Assembly (NCBI RefSeq): GCF_019976975.1
Contig: NZ_AP024630.1
Span: 4,092,001 to 4,156,000 of the forward strand
Direction: 5' to 3'
Length of the DNA: 64,000 nt
Origin: Arthrobacter sp. NtRootA1
Lineage (GTDB): Bacteria; Actinomycetota; Actinomycetes; Actinomycetales; Micrococcaceae
The translations under genes and the position numbers were made by a program. Positions 43,494 through 52,359 of this stretch are shown one piece after another (within the stretch, counting starts at the first letter, position 1; every line of letters starts with the position of its first letter). The notes beneath the pieces were generated by a model. It had not been told where the DNA came from. It saw only the letters and a program-made list of their open reading frames with translations, and made no database searches.

Positions 43494-44642
43494 TTAGTCC
43501 TGGCCGAGACCTGCAGCGGAGGTCTTCTTACCCTCTACTTCGTTCAAGGCCCGGAGGTCGAAGATGCCGTTGATATCGGCAGCCTTGGTGGTGCCAGCAT
43601 CTACGCCGTCCTGCAGGAGCTTTTTGTATGTTCCGGCGAGCGGGTCCGTGGTGAAGGTGATGTTCTTCAGCGCTCGGTCGATCACGTTGGCGGGGAGCGG
43701 CTTTCCGGCCGTGTCCTTGAGGACAGCGTTGATGGTGCTCGCCTTCTCCTCTGGAGTTGCGGAGTTCAGCCAGTTCACGGATTCAACATGGCCCTTGAGC
43801 AGTGCCTTCACAGTTTCCGGATGCTCAGCGGCGAACTTCTTGTTCACGATCAGGATGGTGGTGGTGAATTCGCCCTTGTCCCACAGGTCCTTCTCGTCAA
43901 CCAGGACTTTCGCGCCTGCTTCCAGGACCAAACGGGAGGCCCACGGCTCAGGCAACCACGCGCCGTCGAGCTTTCCGTCCTGGAAGAGCTTCAGTGTCTG
44001 TGCGTTTTCGGTCGGGTTGATCGTGACGTCGCCGCTGCCGTCCGGGTTGGTCTTGTAGCCCTGGTGACCCAACCAAGAGCGGAGAGCAACGTCCTGGGTG
44101 CCGCCAAGCTGCGGCGAGGCGAGGACCTTGCCTTTGAGGTCGGCCGCGGAGTTGATTCCGGGCTTGACCACCAACTGTGCTCCGCCTGCTGCTGCGCCAG
44201 CGATGATGCTGACGGACTCGCCGTTGCTCTTGACGAAGGAGTTGATGGCCGGGTTCGGGCCGATGTACGTGGCGTCGATAGCGCCGGCGTTCAAAGCCTC
44301 GATCGCGGCAGGGCCTGCGTTGAAGATCTGGGTGCTGAGCTTGGTATCGCCGAGGTCCTTGGCGATGATGCCCTGGCTGATGCCTACCAGGGCCGGGGCG
44401 TGCGTCACGTTGCTGAAGTAGCCAAGCTTGAGCTCAGCAGCGGGCGACGTCGTGGGAGCCGGAGCGGCCTCGTTGCTGCGGGAGACGGCAGAGGCAACCG
44501 CAGCGCCTGCACCGATCAGCAGGACAAGGCCGACGGCCAGGCCGATCTCAAGGGCGCGGCGGCGCTTGGGCTTGTTGGTCTCACCGGCGACGATGCGGAT
44601 GGTGCCGGAATCGGGCTTCTGTGACTCGGGGGTGTTTGCCAT
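43494..44642 (-). CDS. ssuA: Sulfonate ABC transporter substrate-binding protein (SsuA type)
   Basis: A 382-residue periplasmic-type binding protein. The N-terminus (RRRALEIGLAVGLVLLIGAGAAVASAVS) forms a membrane anchor or signal peptide without a clear lipobox Cys. The mature part has LKLGYFSNVTHAPALVGISQGIIAKDLG, AINSFVKSNGESVSIIAGAAAGGAQLVV and a NMT1/SsuA fold, with a C-terminal ADINGIFDLRALNEV. It begins the operon. The 224 bases upstream contain direct repeats that may be regulatory. Confidence 0.9.
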   Translation of the reverse strand: MANTPESQKPDSGTIRIVAGETNKPKRRRALEIGLAVGLVLLIGAGAAVASAVSRSNEAAPAPTTSPAAELKLGYFSNVTHAPALVGISQGIIAKDLGDTKLSTQIFNAGPAAIEALNAGAIDATYIGPNPAINSFVKSNGESVSIIAGAAAGGAQLVVKPGINSAADLKGKVLASPQLGGTQDVALRSWLGHQGYKTNPDGSGDVTINPTENAQTLKLFQDGKLDGAWLPEPWASRLVLEAGAKVLVDEKDLWDKGEFTTTILIVNKKFAAEHPETVKALLKGHVESVNWLNSATPEEKASTINAVLKDTAGKPLPANVIDRALKNITFTTDPLAGTYKKLLQDGVDAGTTKAADINGIFDLRALNEVEGKKTSAAGLGQD

Positions 44643-44790
44643 GGGGAGGTCCTAATGAGATGTGGATGCGAAGGGGCGAAGATCAGGCCCCGTGACATCG
44701 CCCGCTCGGGGCAAGGAAGGACCATTCCGGAAAGGTCATGCCTTCACAGTAGGGACTGTCATATTTCGGCTTCAATCCCACAGAAACCAA

Positions 44791-44890
44791 CGTTCACGCA
44801 GGGTCACGTGACGTCATATTCGGCGTCAGGCCTTCAATGTTGCGCGGGGTTGTGCGGCACTTGCGTTCACGAAGGGTCACGTGGCGTCAT
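44791..44890. repeat. Direct repeats between ssuA and mmuM, one covering the mmuM 3' end
   Basis: Two 27-base copies (44791-44817 and 44864-44890) differ at two positions and contain CACGTG. The second includes the last seven codons and stop of mmuM, so the first looks like a duplicated gene end. A further pair, GTCATATT(T)CGGC...TTCAAT at 44758 and 44813, overlaps them. The region 44643-44866 holds no gene; it is the ssuA promoter and leader. Confidence 0.75.
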
Positions 44891-45820
44891 GGTGGCGGCG
44901 AGCTTCAGGATGTCCTGCGGCGTCGTGCGGCAGCAGCCACCGATCAGCCGGGCTCCCCGCTCGCGCCAATCGGGGGCATTCCCGGCAAGAGTGGTTGTGC
45001 CCAGGCCGCCCTCGGAAGGACCCCACGTCTTCGTGACGGCGTCGTAGGTCTCGCCCGAGTTCGGGTAGGCGACCAACGGTTTGTCCGAGAACCCGTTCAG
45101 CGTCCCAAGAGCGGGCGTCACCAGTTCCAACGGCACGCAGTTAACCCCGACGGCGGCCACCCGCGGCTCCGTACGGAGCAGCGCAGCCACCTCAGCCAAC
45201 GGGGTTCCGTCGCTGATGTGTTCCGCGTCCTGCAGGGTGAACGTAAACCAGGATTCGACGTCGAACTCCGCCACGAGCGCCAACAGAGCCTCCGCTTCGG
45301 CGAACGACGGCAGGGTCTCGCACGCCAGGAAATCTGCCCCGGCTTCCACAAGAGCGGCAATGCGTGGACGGTGGAAATCCATGAACTCCGCGGTGCTCAG
45401 CGTGTAATCGCCCCGATATTCCGAGCCGTCGGCAAGGTAGGCACCATATGGACCCACGGACCCCGCAACCAAAAGAGGGCCGCTGGAAGGGTTCGCCGCA
45501 GCGTGCTCGCGACGTGCTTCGTCGGCTAGCCGGACACTCCGCGCCACCAATTCCAACGACTCCTCCACGGAAAGCCCTCGCCGCGCAAACCCCTGGGGAG
45601 TGGCCTGGTAACTGGCCGTAATGGCCACGGAGGCACCGGCGTCGAAATAATCCCGGTGGACCTGCTTGATCAGGTGTGGCTGCTCCAGCAGGACCTTGGC
45701 CGACCACAATGCGTCCTCAAGATCGCAGCCGTGGGCCTCCAATTCCGTGGCGAGGGCCCCATCTAGGACGAGGTCCTCACCGGAGTCCAACAGGGTGCTG
45801 AGTGCTGTGTTCTGGGGCAT
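44867..45820 (-). CDS. mmuM: Homocysteine S-methyltransferase (MmuM type)
   Basis: A 317-residue zinc-dependent methyltransferase that makes methionine from homocysteine with S-methylmethionine or S-adenosylmethionine as donor. The conserved parts are LVLDGALATELEAHG, AITASYQATPQGF, VAGSVGPYGAYLADGSEY, GVNCVPLE and the zinc ligands GGCCRTTPQDI. It lies downstream of the cysN terminator and upstream of ssuABC on the same strand. The last codons are repeated in the spacer beyond. Confidence 0.92.
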   Translation of the reverse strand: MPQNTALSTLLDSGEDLVLDGALATELEAHGCDLEDALWSAKVLLEQPHLIKQVHRDYFDAGASVAITASYQATPQGFARRGLSVEESLELVARSVRLADEARREHAAANPSSGPLLVAGSVGPYGAYLADGSEYRGDYTLSTAEFMDFHRPRIAALVEAGADFLACETLPSFAEAEALLALVAEFDVESWFTFTLQDAEHISDGTPLAEVAALLRTEPRVAAVGVNCVPLELVTPALGTLNGFSDKPLVAYPNSGETYDAVTKTWGPSEGGLGTTTLAGNAPDWRERGARLIGGCCRTTPQDILKLAATMTPRDPS

Positions 45821-45855
45821 GTAGTGATCTTCCTGCTAAATCGCTCAATGAAAAA

Positions 45856-45914
45856 ACCGCAGCTTGTTCGAAATCCCCGCCGTACAAGGCCGGGAATTTC
45901 GAACAAGCTGCGGT
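45856..45914 (-). terminator. Terminator of the cysteine operon (after cysN)
   Basis: A 19-bp perfect stem (ACCGCAGCTTGTTCGAAAT with its complement), extended by several more bases, is followed on the minus strand by a run of U (AAAAAA on the plus strand at 45851-45856). It lies 18 bases past the cysN stop and before mmuM. Confidence 0.93.
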
Positions 45915-45932
45915 CTATCTGACTCTTCGACC

Positions 45933-47345
45933 TTAGATGACGTAGCGCTCGTCTTCGTGATCGCCAGGGTGGTCCTTGACCAGACCGGCGGCAAGGGTGT
46001 TGCCGTCGATGGGGTCGATCACCAGGAAGGCGCCCGTACGGCGGTGGTGCAGGTAGTTCTCCAGCGGCAACGGAGCCGCCAGGCGAAGCTGGGCATGTCC
46101 GATGTCGTTGAGCTCAAGGCTTGAGGCGGGCTCCACGTTGAACGTGGCCAGGTCCAGCTTGCCGGTGACGTTGCGAACCAGGGCCTGGACCGTGCGCGTA
46201 CCGTGCTTCACCAGAACCTTCTGGCCTTCACGCAGGGGCTTGGGCGAGAGCCAGCACAGCGACGCGTACAGGTCAGCCGTGCTTTCGCGGACCGTGCCTG
46301 CGGCAGCGATGGTGTCGCCACGGGCAATGTCGATCTCGTCAGCCAAACGAACGGCAACCGACTGCGGAGCAGCCGCTTCCTGAAGTTCCGTGCCGGCGAA
46401 GTCGATGCCAGTAATCCGGGTAATGCGCGGCTCGTGGCCAGGGCTCAGCACAGTGACTTCGTCGCCGAGCTTCACGGAGCCCTCAGTGATCTGGCCGGCG
46501 TAAGCACGGTAATCGCGGTAGGCCTCCACGTCGAGCCCGGCAGCAACAGCATCCGGAGCAAGGGCACCCTGCGGACGGATCACCAGCTGAACCGGGAAGC
46601 GGAAGCTCTCCAGTTCGGCCTCGAGCTCATCAGCGGCGGGGAGGGTTTCAAGGACCTCAAGGAGCGCAGGCCCGGTGTACCAAGGGGTTCGCTCCGAGCG
46701 GTCCACCACGTTGTCGCCGTCAAGGGCCGAAACGGGAACCACCAGAAGATCAGCTACGCCATCGGATCCCAGACCGAGCTCGCGGGCAACCTTCTGCACA
46801 TCAGTTTCGATGTCACGGAACACTTGCTCGCTGAAGCCCACCAGGTCGATCTTGTTCACTGCCACTATGACGTGGGCAACGCGCAGCAACTGCAGCACGG
46901 ACAGGTGCCGCCGGGTCTGCTCCAGCACGCCCTTGCGGGCGTCAATAAGCACGACGACGGCATCCGCAGTGGACGCGCCGGTCACCGTGTTTTTGGTGTA
47001 CTGAACGTGGCCGGGGCAGTCCGCCAGGATGAAGCTCCGGCGGTCGGTGGCGAAATAGCGGTAAGCGACATCGATGGTGATGCCCTGCTCACGCTCAGCA
47101 CGCAGGCCATCGGTCAGGAGGGCGAGGTCAATCCCACCCTTGTCCCCACCAAAGCCGCGGTCGGCAGAAGTGCGGGCTACGGCGTCGAGCGTGTCAGCAA
47201 GAATCGCCTTCGAATCGTGAAGGAGGCGGCCCACCAAAGTGGACTTGCCGTCGTCCACGGATCCGGCAGTGGCGAAGCGGAAAAGCGTGGACGGAAGCGG
47301 CGCGGACTCCAGTCCGGCCTGCAGGAATGCGGTTTCGGTGCTCAT
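45933..47345 (-). CDS. cysN: Sulfate adenylyltransferase subunit 1 (CysN, GTPase)
   Basis: A 470-residue elongation-factor-like GTPase that drives APS formation from ATP and sulfate with CysD. Motifs are GSVDDGKSTLVGRLLHD (G1), DCPGHVQYTKNTVTGAS (G3) and VNKIDLV (G4), then beta-barrel domains. There is no C-terminal APS kinase (CysC) domain. The start codon directly abuts the cysD stop. A strong terminator follows, closing the operon. Confidence 0.96.
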   Translation of the reverse strand: MSTETAFLQAGLESAPLPSTLFRFATAGSVDDGKSTLVGRLLHDSKAILADTLDAVARTSADRGFGGDKGGIDLALLTDGLRAEREQGITIDVAYRYFATDRRSFILADCPGHVQYTKNTVTGASTADAVVVLIDARKGVLEQTRRHLSVLQLLRVAHVIVAVNKIDLVGFSEQVFRDIETDVQKVARELGLGSDGVADLLVVPVSALDGDNVVDRSERTPWYTGPALLEVLETLPAADELEAELESFRFPVQLVIRPQGALAPDAVAAGLDVEAYRDYRAYAGQITEGSVKLGDEVTVLSPGHEPRITRITGIDFAGTELQEAAAPQSVAVRLADEIDIARGDTIAAAGTVRESTADLYASLCWLSPKPLREGQKVLVKHGTRTVQALVRNVTGKLDLATFNVEPASSLELNDIGHAQLRLAAPLPLENYLHHRRTGAFLVIDPIDGNTLAAGLVKDHPGDHEDERYVI

Positions 47346-48305
47346 TTAGAAGTAGCCGTCCTTCTTGCGGTCTTCCATGGCTGCCTCGGAGATGCGGTCA
47401 TCTGCGCGGGTGGCGCCACGTTCGGTCAGGGTGGAGGCAGCGACTTCAACTACGACGTCGGCCACGGTGTAGGCGTCGGACTCGACGGCACCGGTGCAGG
47501 ACATGTCGCCCACCGTGCGGTAGCGGACAGTCTTGGTGATGACGTCCTCGTGCGGGAGCGGCTGGGAAACCTCGCCCACAGCGCGCCACATGCCGTCACG
47601 GGCGAAGACCTCGCGCTCGTGGGCGTAGTAGAGGCCGGGCAGCTCGATGTTCTCGCGCTCGATGTAACGCCAGATGTCCAGCTCGGTCCAGTTGCTGATG
47701 GGGAACGCGCGGACGTGCTGGCCCACCGTGTGGCGGCCGTTGTACAGGTTCCACAGCTCGGGGCGCTGGTTGCGCGGGTCCCACTGGCCGAATTCGTCAC
47801 GGAGGCTCAGGATGCGCTCCTTGGCGCGGGCCTTGTCTTCGTCGCGACGGCCGCCGCCGAACACGGCGTCGAACTTGTTGCGCTGGATGGCATCAAGCAG
47901 CGGAACGGTCTGCAACGGGTTGCGGGTGCCATCGGCACGCTCGGCCAGTTCGCCGCGGTCGATGAACTCCTGGACCGAGCCAACAACCAGCTTCAGGCCG
48001 AGACGTTCAACGGTGCGGTCACGGAACTCCAGGACCTCCGGGAAGTTGTGGCCCGTGTCCACGTGCAGGACCGGAAAAGGAACCTTGCCCGGCCAGAAAG
48101 CCTTGGTGGCCAGGTGCAGCATGACCACGGAGTCCTTGCCGCCGGAGAACAGCAGTGCGGGCTTCTCGAACTCGGCAACCACTTCACGGATGATATGGAT
48201 CGCTTCGGACTCGAGGGTGTCCAGGCTGCTCAGGCGTTGAGCTGAAGGGGCGTCGACTGCCGCTGCAACTTCCACTGTGGACTCCTCTGTTGTGTACGTG
48301 CTCAT
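47346..48305 (-). CDS. cysD: Sulfate adenylyltransferase subunit 2 (CysD)
   Basis: A 319-residue PP-loop ATP sulfurylase subunit. The PP-loop is LLFSGGKDSVVMLHLATKAF, and FGGGRRDEDKARAKERILS, WDPRNQRPELWNLYN and FPISNWTELDIWRYIERE are typical. The ATG at 48305 overlaps the cysH stop (ATGA), so this start is preferred over one five codons upstream. It is the third gene of sir-cysH-cysD-cysN. Confidence 0.96.
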   Translation of the reverse strand: MSTYTTEESTVEVAAAVDAPSAQRLSSLDTLESEAIHIIREVVAEFEKPALLFSGGKDSVVMLHLATKAFWPGKVPFPVLHVDTGHNFPEVLEFRDRTVERLGLKLVVGSVQEFIDRGELAERADGTRNPLQTVPLLDAIQRNKFDAVFGGGRRDEDKARAKERILSLRDEFGQWDPRNQRPELWNLYNGRHTVGQHVRAFPISNWTELDIWRYIERENIELPGLYYAHEREVFARDGMWRAVGEVSQPLPHEDVITKTVRYRTVGDMSCTGAVESDAYTVADVVVEVAASTLTERGATRADDRISEAAMEDRKKDGYF

Positions 48306-49015
48306 GTGTGTAGTCCGCATTCTGTCTTGTCGGATCCTGCCCAGCGGCCGGCGCGGGGGTCTTCACCCGGGGCCACTTTGCGGGTGCAGGGCTGGCAGCC
48401 GATTGACGGGTAGCCCTGGCTCAGGAGTGGGTTGACGGGAAGGATGTTGTCCTCGGAGTACTCGACCAACTGGTCGAAGGTCCAGTCGACCATCGGGTTA
48501 ACTTTGACCAGGCCAAAGCCCTCGTCCCAAGTGATCACCGGCGTGTTGGTGCGGGTGGGTCCTTCGTCGCGGCGAACACCGGTGAACCACACTTCGTAGC
48601 CGGCAAGCGAGCGGCGCAGCGGCTCTACCTTGCGCAGCGCGCAGCACTGGGCGGGGTCGCGGGCGAACAGGTCCTTGCCCAGCAGGCGGTCCTGCTGTTC
48701 AACGGTGTTCTCCGGGAGGACGTCCACCACGTTGACGCGCAGGTTGGCGGCAACTTCGTCGCGGGTCTCGTACGTTTCCTTGAAGTGGTAGCCGGTCTCC
48801 AGGAACAACACGTCGACGCCGGGAAGCTGGTCAGCGACCAAGGCCGGAAGAACGGCGTCGGCCATGGAGCAAGCCACGGTTACTGCGGGGAGCTCAAAGT
48901 TCCGTGCTACCCAGGCGATGACATCGCGGGCGGGCGCGTTCCAGCCGAGCTCTGCGGCTCCGGCTTCGGCCAGTGCCTTGAGTTCTTCGTTGGACCGCTT
49001 GAGGGCTGTCGTCAC
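48302..49015 (-). CDS. cysH: APS reductase (CysH, iron-sulfur type)
   Basis: A 237-residue reductase giving sulfite. The Cys pairs CCALRKVEPL and GCQPCTRKV are the [4Fe-4S] ligands of the adenylylsulfate (APS) type, so it should act on APS directly; the lack of a cysC in the cluster agrees. FLETGYHFKETYETRDEV and WFTGVRRDEGPTR are also typical. The C-terminus ECGLHT carries the catalytic Cys. The GTG start overlaps the sir stop (GTGA), and the stop overlaps cysD. Confidence 0.95.
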   Translation of the reverse strand: MTTALKRSNEELKALAEAGAAELGWNAPARDVIAWVARNFELPAVTVACSMADAVLPALVADQLPGVDVLFLETGYHFKETYETRDEVAANLRVNVVDVLPENTVEQQDRLLGKDLFARDPAQCCALRKVEPLRRSLAGYEVWFTGVRRDEGPTRTNTPVITWDEGFGLVKVNPMVDWTFDQLVEYSEDNILPVNPLLSQGYPSIGCQPCTRKVAPGEDPRAGRWAGSDKTECGLHT

Positions 49016-50754
49016 TGGAGGTCTCCTTCATCTGCGGAGTGTGCCCACTCAGCGAAGGTCTGGCCCTCGGCGCCAACAGCGACGAACTTGCGGACCACAC
49101 GCTCCACGTAATCAGGCAGGTCTTCGACCGTGACCTTGAGGCCGCGGACAGTACGTCCCAAGCCGGCTTCCTCACGCTCGTTGTTAGCCAGTCCGCCACC
49201 GAGGTGGACTTGGAAACCCGGGGTGGGGTCGCCGTCGGGCGTTGGCAGCATCATGCCCTTGAGGCCAATGTCCGCGGTCTGGATGCGGGCGCAGGAGTTG
49301 GGGCAGCCGTTGATGTGGAGTGAAAGTGCCTGCGGGAGCTGCTTGGTCTCCACGAGGTCGGCCAGGCGGCGTTCCAGTTCGGCGATGGCCGTGGCTGCCG
49401 TGACCTTGGTTTCCACGATTGCCAGCTTGCAGAACTCGATGCCCGTGCAGGCGATAGTGCCGCGGCGGAACACGGACGGACGGGCGGAAAGGCCCAGCGT
49501 GTCCAGTTCTGCGATGAGCGGCTCCACCTGTTCCTTGGCTACGTCCAGGATGACGAGCTTCTGGTGGGGAGTAGTGCGCAGCCGGTAACTGCCGTGCTGT
49601 TCCAGCGTGTCGGCGAGCTTCACCAAGGACTCACCGGACGTACGTCCCACGGTGGGGGTCACGCCGATGAAGAACTTGCCGTCCTTCTGCTCGTGGACGC
49701 CGATGTGGTCTCCAGGAGCCGTGGGCTTGGGAGCGGCGGGGCCGTCCGGAAGCTTGAAGCCAAGGTATTGGTCTTCCAGGATCTGGCGGAACTTGGCCGG
49801 ACCCCAGTCGTTCATCAGGAACTTCAAGCGGGCCTTGGTACGCATGCGGCGGTAGCCGTAGTCGCGGAAGATGCTGGTGACGCCGAGCCAAACTTCAGCG
49901 GCGACGTCCGCCGAGACGAACACGCCAAGACGCTCGGCCATGCGGGGGTTGGTGGACAAGCCGCCGCCAACCCAGAGGTCGTAACCGGCACCGAGTTCGG
50001 GGTGGACAACGCCCACCAGGGCGAAGTCGTTGATCTCGTGGACAACGTCCTGGGACGGGTGCCCGGTGATCGCAGTCTTGTACTTGCGAGGCAGGTTGGC
50101 CAGCTCGGGGTCGCCGATGAAACGCTCGGCGAGCTCGTGGATGAGCGGCGTGGGATCGATGATCTCGTCCTTGGCGATGCCGGCAACCGGCGAACCCAGG
50201 ATGACGCGGGGAACATCGCCGCAGGCCTCGGTGGTGGACAGGCCGATGGATTCAAGGCGGCGCCAGATTTCCGGCACGTCTTCCACGCGGATCCAGTGCA
50301 ACTGGATGTTCTGGCGGTCCGTGAGGTCGGCCGATCCGCGGGCGAAGTCCACGGAAATCTGGCCGATAACGCGCAGCTGCTCGGTGGTCAGCGCACCGCC
50401 GTCAATGCGGACGCGAAGCATGAAGTACTTGTCTTCGAGCTCGTGCGGTTCGAGCGTAGCGGTCTTGCCGCCGTCGATCCCGGGCTTGCGCTGGGTGTAA
50501 AGACCCCACCAGCGGAAACGGCCGTGAAGGTCGGTGCCGTCGATCGAGTCGAAGCCCTCTTTGGAGTAGACAGACTCAATCCGCTCACGGACGTTCAGCC
50601 CGTTGTCCTCCTGCTTCCAGGTTTCATTGGCGTTGAGTGGCTCAGTGCCATCAACCTTCCACTGGCCGTGAGGCTTGGCGGCAGGGCGGGTGCGTGCTGG
50701 GCGCGAGGGGACTGCGGAGTCCGCGGGCGCACCGGCTACAGCTGTATCTGTCAT
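49012..50754 (-). CDS. sir: Ferredoxin-type sulfite reductase (Sir/NirA family)
   Basis: A 580-residue sirohaem and [4Fe-4S] reductase taking sulfite to sulfide. The cluster ligands are TACTGIEFCKLAIVETK and NGCPNSCARIQTADIG. The N-terminal half has the ferrite-reductase half-domain (GALTTEQLRVIGQISVDFARGSADLTDRQNIQLHWIRVEDVP). The first 40 residues are Ala/Pro-rich. Context (cysH, cysD, cysN) points to sulfite rather than nitrite. It is the first gene of the operon, and an FprA-reduced ferredoxin is the likely electron donor. Confidence 0.95.
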   Translation of the reverse strand: MTDTAVAGAPADSAVPSRPARTRPAAKPHGQWKVDGTEPLNANETWKQEDNGLNVRERIESVYSKEGFDSIDGTDLHGRFRWWGLYTQRKPGIDGGKTATLEPHELEDKYFMLRVRIDGGALTTEQLRVIGQISVDFARGSADLTDRQNIQLHWIRVEDVPEIWRRLESIGLSTTEACGDVPRVILGSPVAGIAKDEIIDPTPLIHELAERFIGDPELANLPRKYKTAITGHPSQDVVHEINDFALVGVVHPELGAGYDLWVGGGLSTNPRMAERLGVFVSADVAAEVWLGVTSIFRDYGYRRMRTKARLKFLMNDWGPAKFRQILEDQYLGFKLPDGPAAPKPTAPGDHIGVHEQKDGKFFIGVTPTVGRTSGESLVKLADTLEQHGSYRLRTTPHQKLVILDVAKEQVEPLIAELDTLGLSARPSVFRRGTIACTGIEFCKLAIVETKVTAATAIAELERRLADLVETKQLPQALSLHINGCPNSCARIQTADIGLKGMMLPTPDGDPTPGFQVHLGGGLANNEREEAGLGRTVRGLKVTVEDLPDYVERVVRKFVAVGAEGQTFAEWAHSADEGDLQ

Positions 50755-50906
50755 ACGTCGACTTTAGGTCTGGCCAGTTTTCGTCAGCAAAGGTCCGGAA
50801 ACGCTAAGTCACCTAGGGAAACATTTCGTCACGAACACGCCAGCGGCCTTGTCCCAAGGGCCTGTATATGCAGGTCCTTTTTGTGCTCCCACCGCGCAAA
50901 TAAAGG

Positions 50907-51611
50907 TTAGGACGCCCTTGCCAGAACGGCGTCGTAACGCTCCAGCGCTATCTCCGCGAGAACCGGCGAGGGCAACAGCGGAGCCGTAACAATGTCCGCT
51001 CCAGCCTTGGCCAGCTGATCGTGGAAGTAGCCAGTTGCCAACAGGTACGAGGACACGAAAACCCTCCCTGTTCCACCGTCTTCGGCGAGTTCGGCACGCA
51101 AAGAGGCGACGCCGTCGGGCACTGTTGGCTGCGCGCTGGCACCATAGGCGACGCGAACCTTGTTCGGCAGAAGCTCGGCCAGCTGCCGCGCCTGCTCCTC
51201 GGAGTCCACCGAGCCGTCCGGAAGGGACGATCCCGCGGCAGCCAGCAGCACGCCGTCGTTCTCCTTCAGCCCGGCAGCGCGCAGCTGCGCAGCGAGCAAC
51301 TCAGCCAAGCGCGGGTCCGGACCCAGCGGCCTCGCGGCCACTACTTCCGGCCGGCTCTTGATCGCCTTGGGCACGTCCACCTTGATGTGGAAGCCGGTAC
51401 TCAGCAAAAGCGGTACGACGACGGCGGCCGTCCCCTCAGGCAGGCCTTCCACCACGCCGGACAGCTCAGGCTCCTGCACGTCCACGTACGCCTCAAGCAC
51501 CTGTAGGCCGGGGCGCAGGGCTTCGATTTCGGCCATGACCTGGCGGATGGCGGCCTGGCCTTCGGCGTTGCGGGTTCCGTGGGCACAGGCGATCAAAACG
51601 GGGCTGTTCAT
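50907..51611 (-). CDS. Sirohydrochlorin ferrochelatase/CbiX family
   Basis: A 234-residue CbiX/SirB-type chelatase. I choose the start at 51611 (MNSPVLIACAHGTRNAEG), where homology begins; longer starts would overlap the divergent gene. The catalytic His is in ACAHGTRN, and LLLSTGFHIKVDVPKAI and LLATGYFHDQLAKAG are typical. Beside the sulfite reductase it most likely inserts iron into sirohydrochlorin for siroheme. It lies 152 bases upstream of sir, with the operon promoter between. Confidence 0.9.
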   Translation of the reverse strand: MNSPVLIACAHGTRNAEGQAAIRQVMAEIEALRPGLQVLEAYVDVQEPELSGVVEGLPEGTAAVVVPLLLSTGFHIKVDVPKAIKSRPEVVAARPLGPDPRLAELLAAQLRAAGLKENDGVLLAAAGSSLPDGSVDSEEQARQLAELLPNKVRVAYGASAQPTVPDGVASLRAELAEDGGTGRVFVSSYLLATGYFHDQLAKAGADIVTAPLLPSPVLAEIALERYDAVLARAS

Positions 51612-51674
51612 GGGAGCTAGCGTAACGTTGAGCCAGCAACTACTGAGAGTCGCAGGCAGAAAGAACCCGTCCAC

Positions 51675-52346
51675 TTGATTTCCATCGACATTGTCCTTCT
51701 GTGGCTTGACCTGGTCGGCGTGTTTTTCTTCGCGGTCTCGGGTTCGCTGCTGGCAGCCCGCAAACAATTCGACATCGTGGGTTCTGTACTCCTCGCGTCC
51801 ATTGTGTCGCTCGGTGGTGGCGCGATCCGCGACGTGGTCATCAACGCCGGACCCCCTGTTGCTTTCACAAATCCGGTCTATCTGATCCCGCCTCTGCTCG
51901 CCGCACTGCTGGTGTACTTCCTGTTCTCGTCCGTGCAGCGCTTCACGTCCCTTTTAACCCTGTTCGACGCCGGCGGGCTCGCCTTGTTCTGCATCACCGG
52001 AACGTTGAAGGCACTCACGTCCGGCATGAATCCCGTGGCTGCGATCCTTTTGGGCGTCACAACAGCAGTGGGCGGCGGCCTGCTGCGCGACATCACCGCC
52101 AACGAGATTCCTACCCTTTTTGATGCCCGCGACATCTACGCGCTACCCGCGTTCGTGGGGGCTGGATTGACCACCCTGCTCTGGCACCTTGGCCTGTTTA
52201 GCGGGCTCACTGCATGCCTGGTGGCCGGCATCGTTTTCGCCTTCCGCGTCACAGCCTGGAGGCGCAGTTGGTACGTGCCATTGGCCGTGCGCGGATGGCA
52301 GCGTGGAGGCACCGGAGCGGGCGCAATTTCGGGTGCCCGCGATTAG
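51675..52346 (+). CDS. TRIC/UPF0126 family membrane protein
   Basis: A 223-residue membrane protein with two UPF0126 repeats: LDLVGVFFFAVSGSLLAARKQFDIVGSVLLASIVSLGGGAIRDVVINAGPP and FDAGGLALFCITGTLKALTSGMNPVAAILLGVTTAVGGGLLRDITANEIP. These glycine-rich repeats are shared with TRIC cation channels and with glycine-transport candidates. The TTG at 51675 is taken as start. It is divergent from the chelatase with only 63 bases between, so the promoters overlap. Confidence 0.9.
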   Translation: MISIDIVLLWLDLVGVFFFAVSGSLLAARKQFDIVGSVLLASIVSLGGGAIRDVVINAGPPVAFTNPVYLIPPLLAALLVYFLFSSVQRFTSLLTLFDAGGLALFCITGTLKALTSGMNPVAAILLGVTTAVGGGLLRDITANEIPTLFDARDIYALPAFVGAGLTTLLWHLGLFSGLTACLVAGIVFAFRVTAWRRSWYVPLAVRGWQRGGTGAGAISGARD

Positions 52347-52359
52347 CTAGGATAAGAGC

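Noticed and set aside
44643..44790. Sulfur riboswitch (SAM-type) in the ssuA leader
   Set aside because: Hairpins can be drawn, but no recognised SAM aptamer core could be matched by eye.
46203..48245. 680-residue plus-strand reading frame opposite cysN and cysD
   Set aside because: Its codon pattern is the complement of two clear genes; no protein family motifs; typical long antisense frame of high-GC DNA.
50868..50895. Hairpin GGGCCTG...CAGGTCC with TTTTT upstream of sir
   Set aside because: The T-tract is on the plus strand, where no upstream gene reads into it; it may be fortuitous.
51612..51767. Longer start for the chelatase
   Set aside because: The extra residues overlap the divergent membrane-protein gene and lack similarity to the family.
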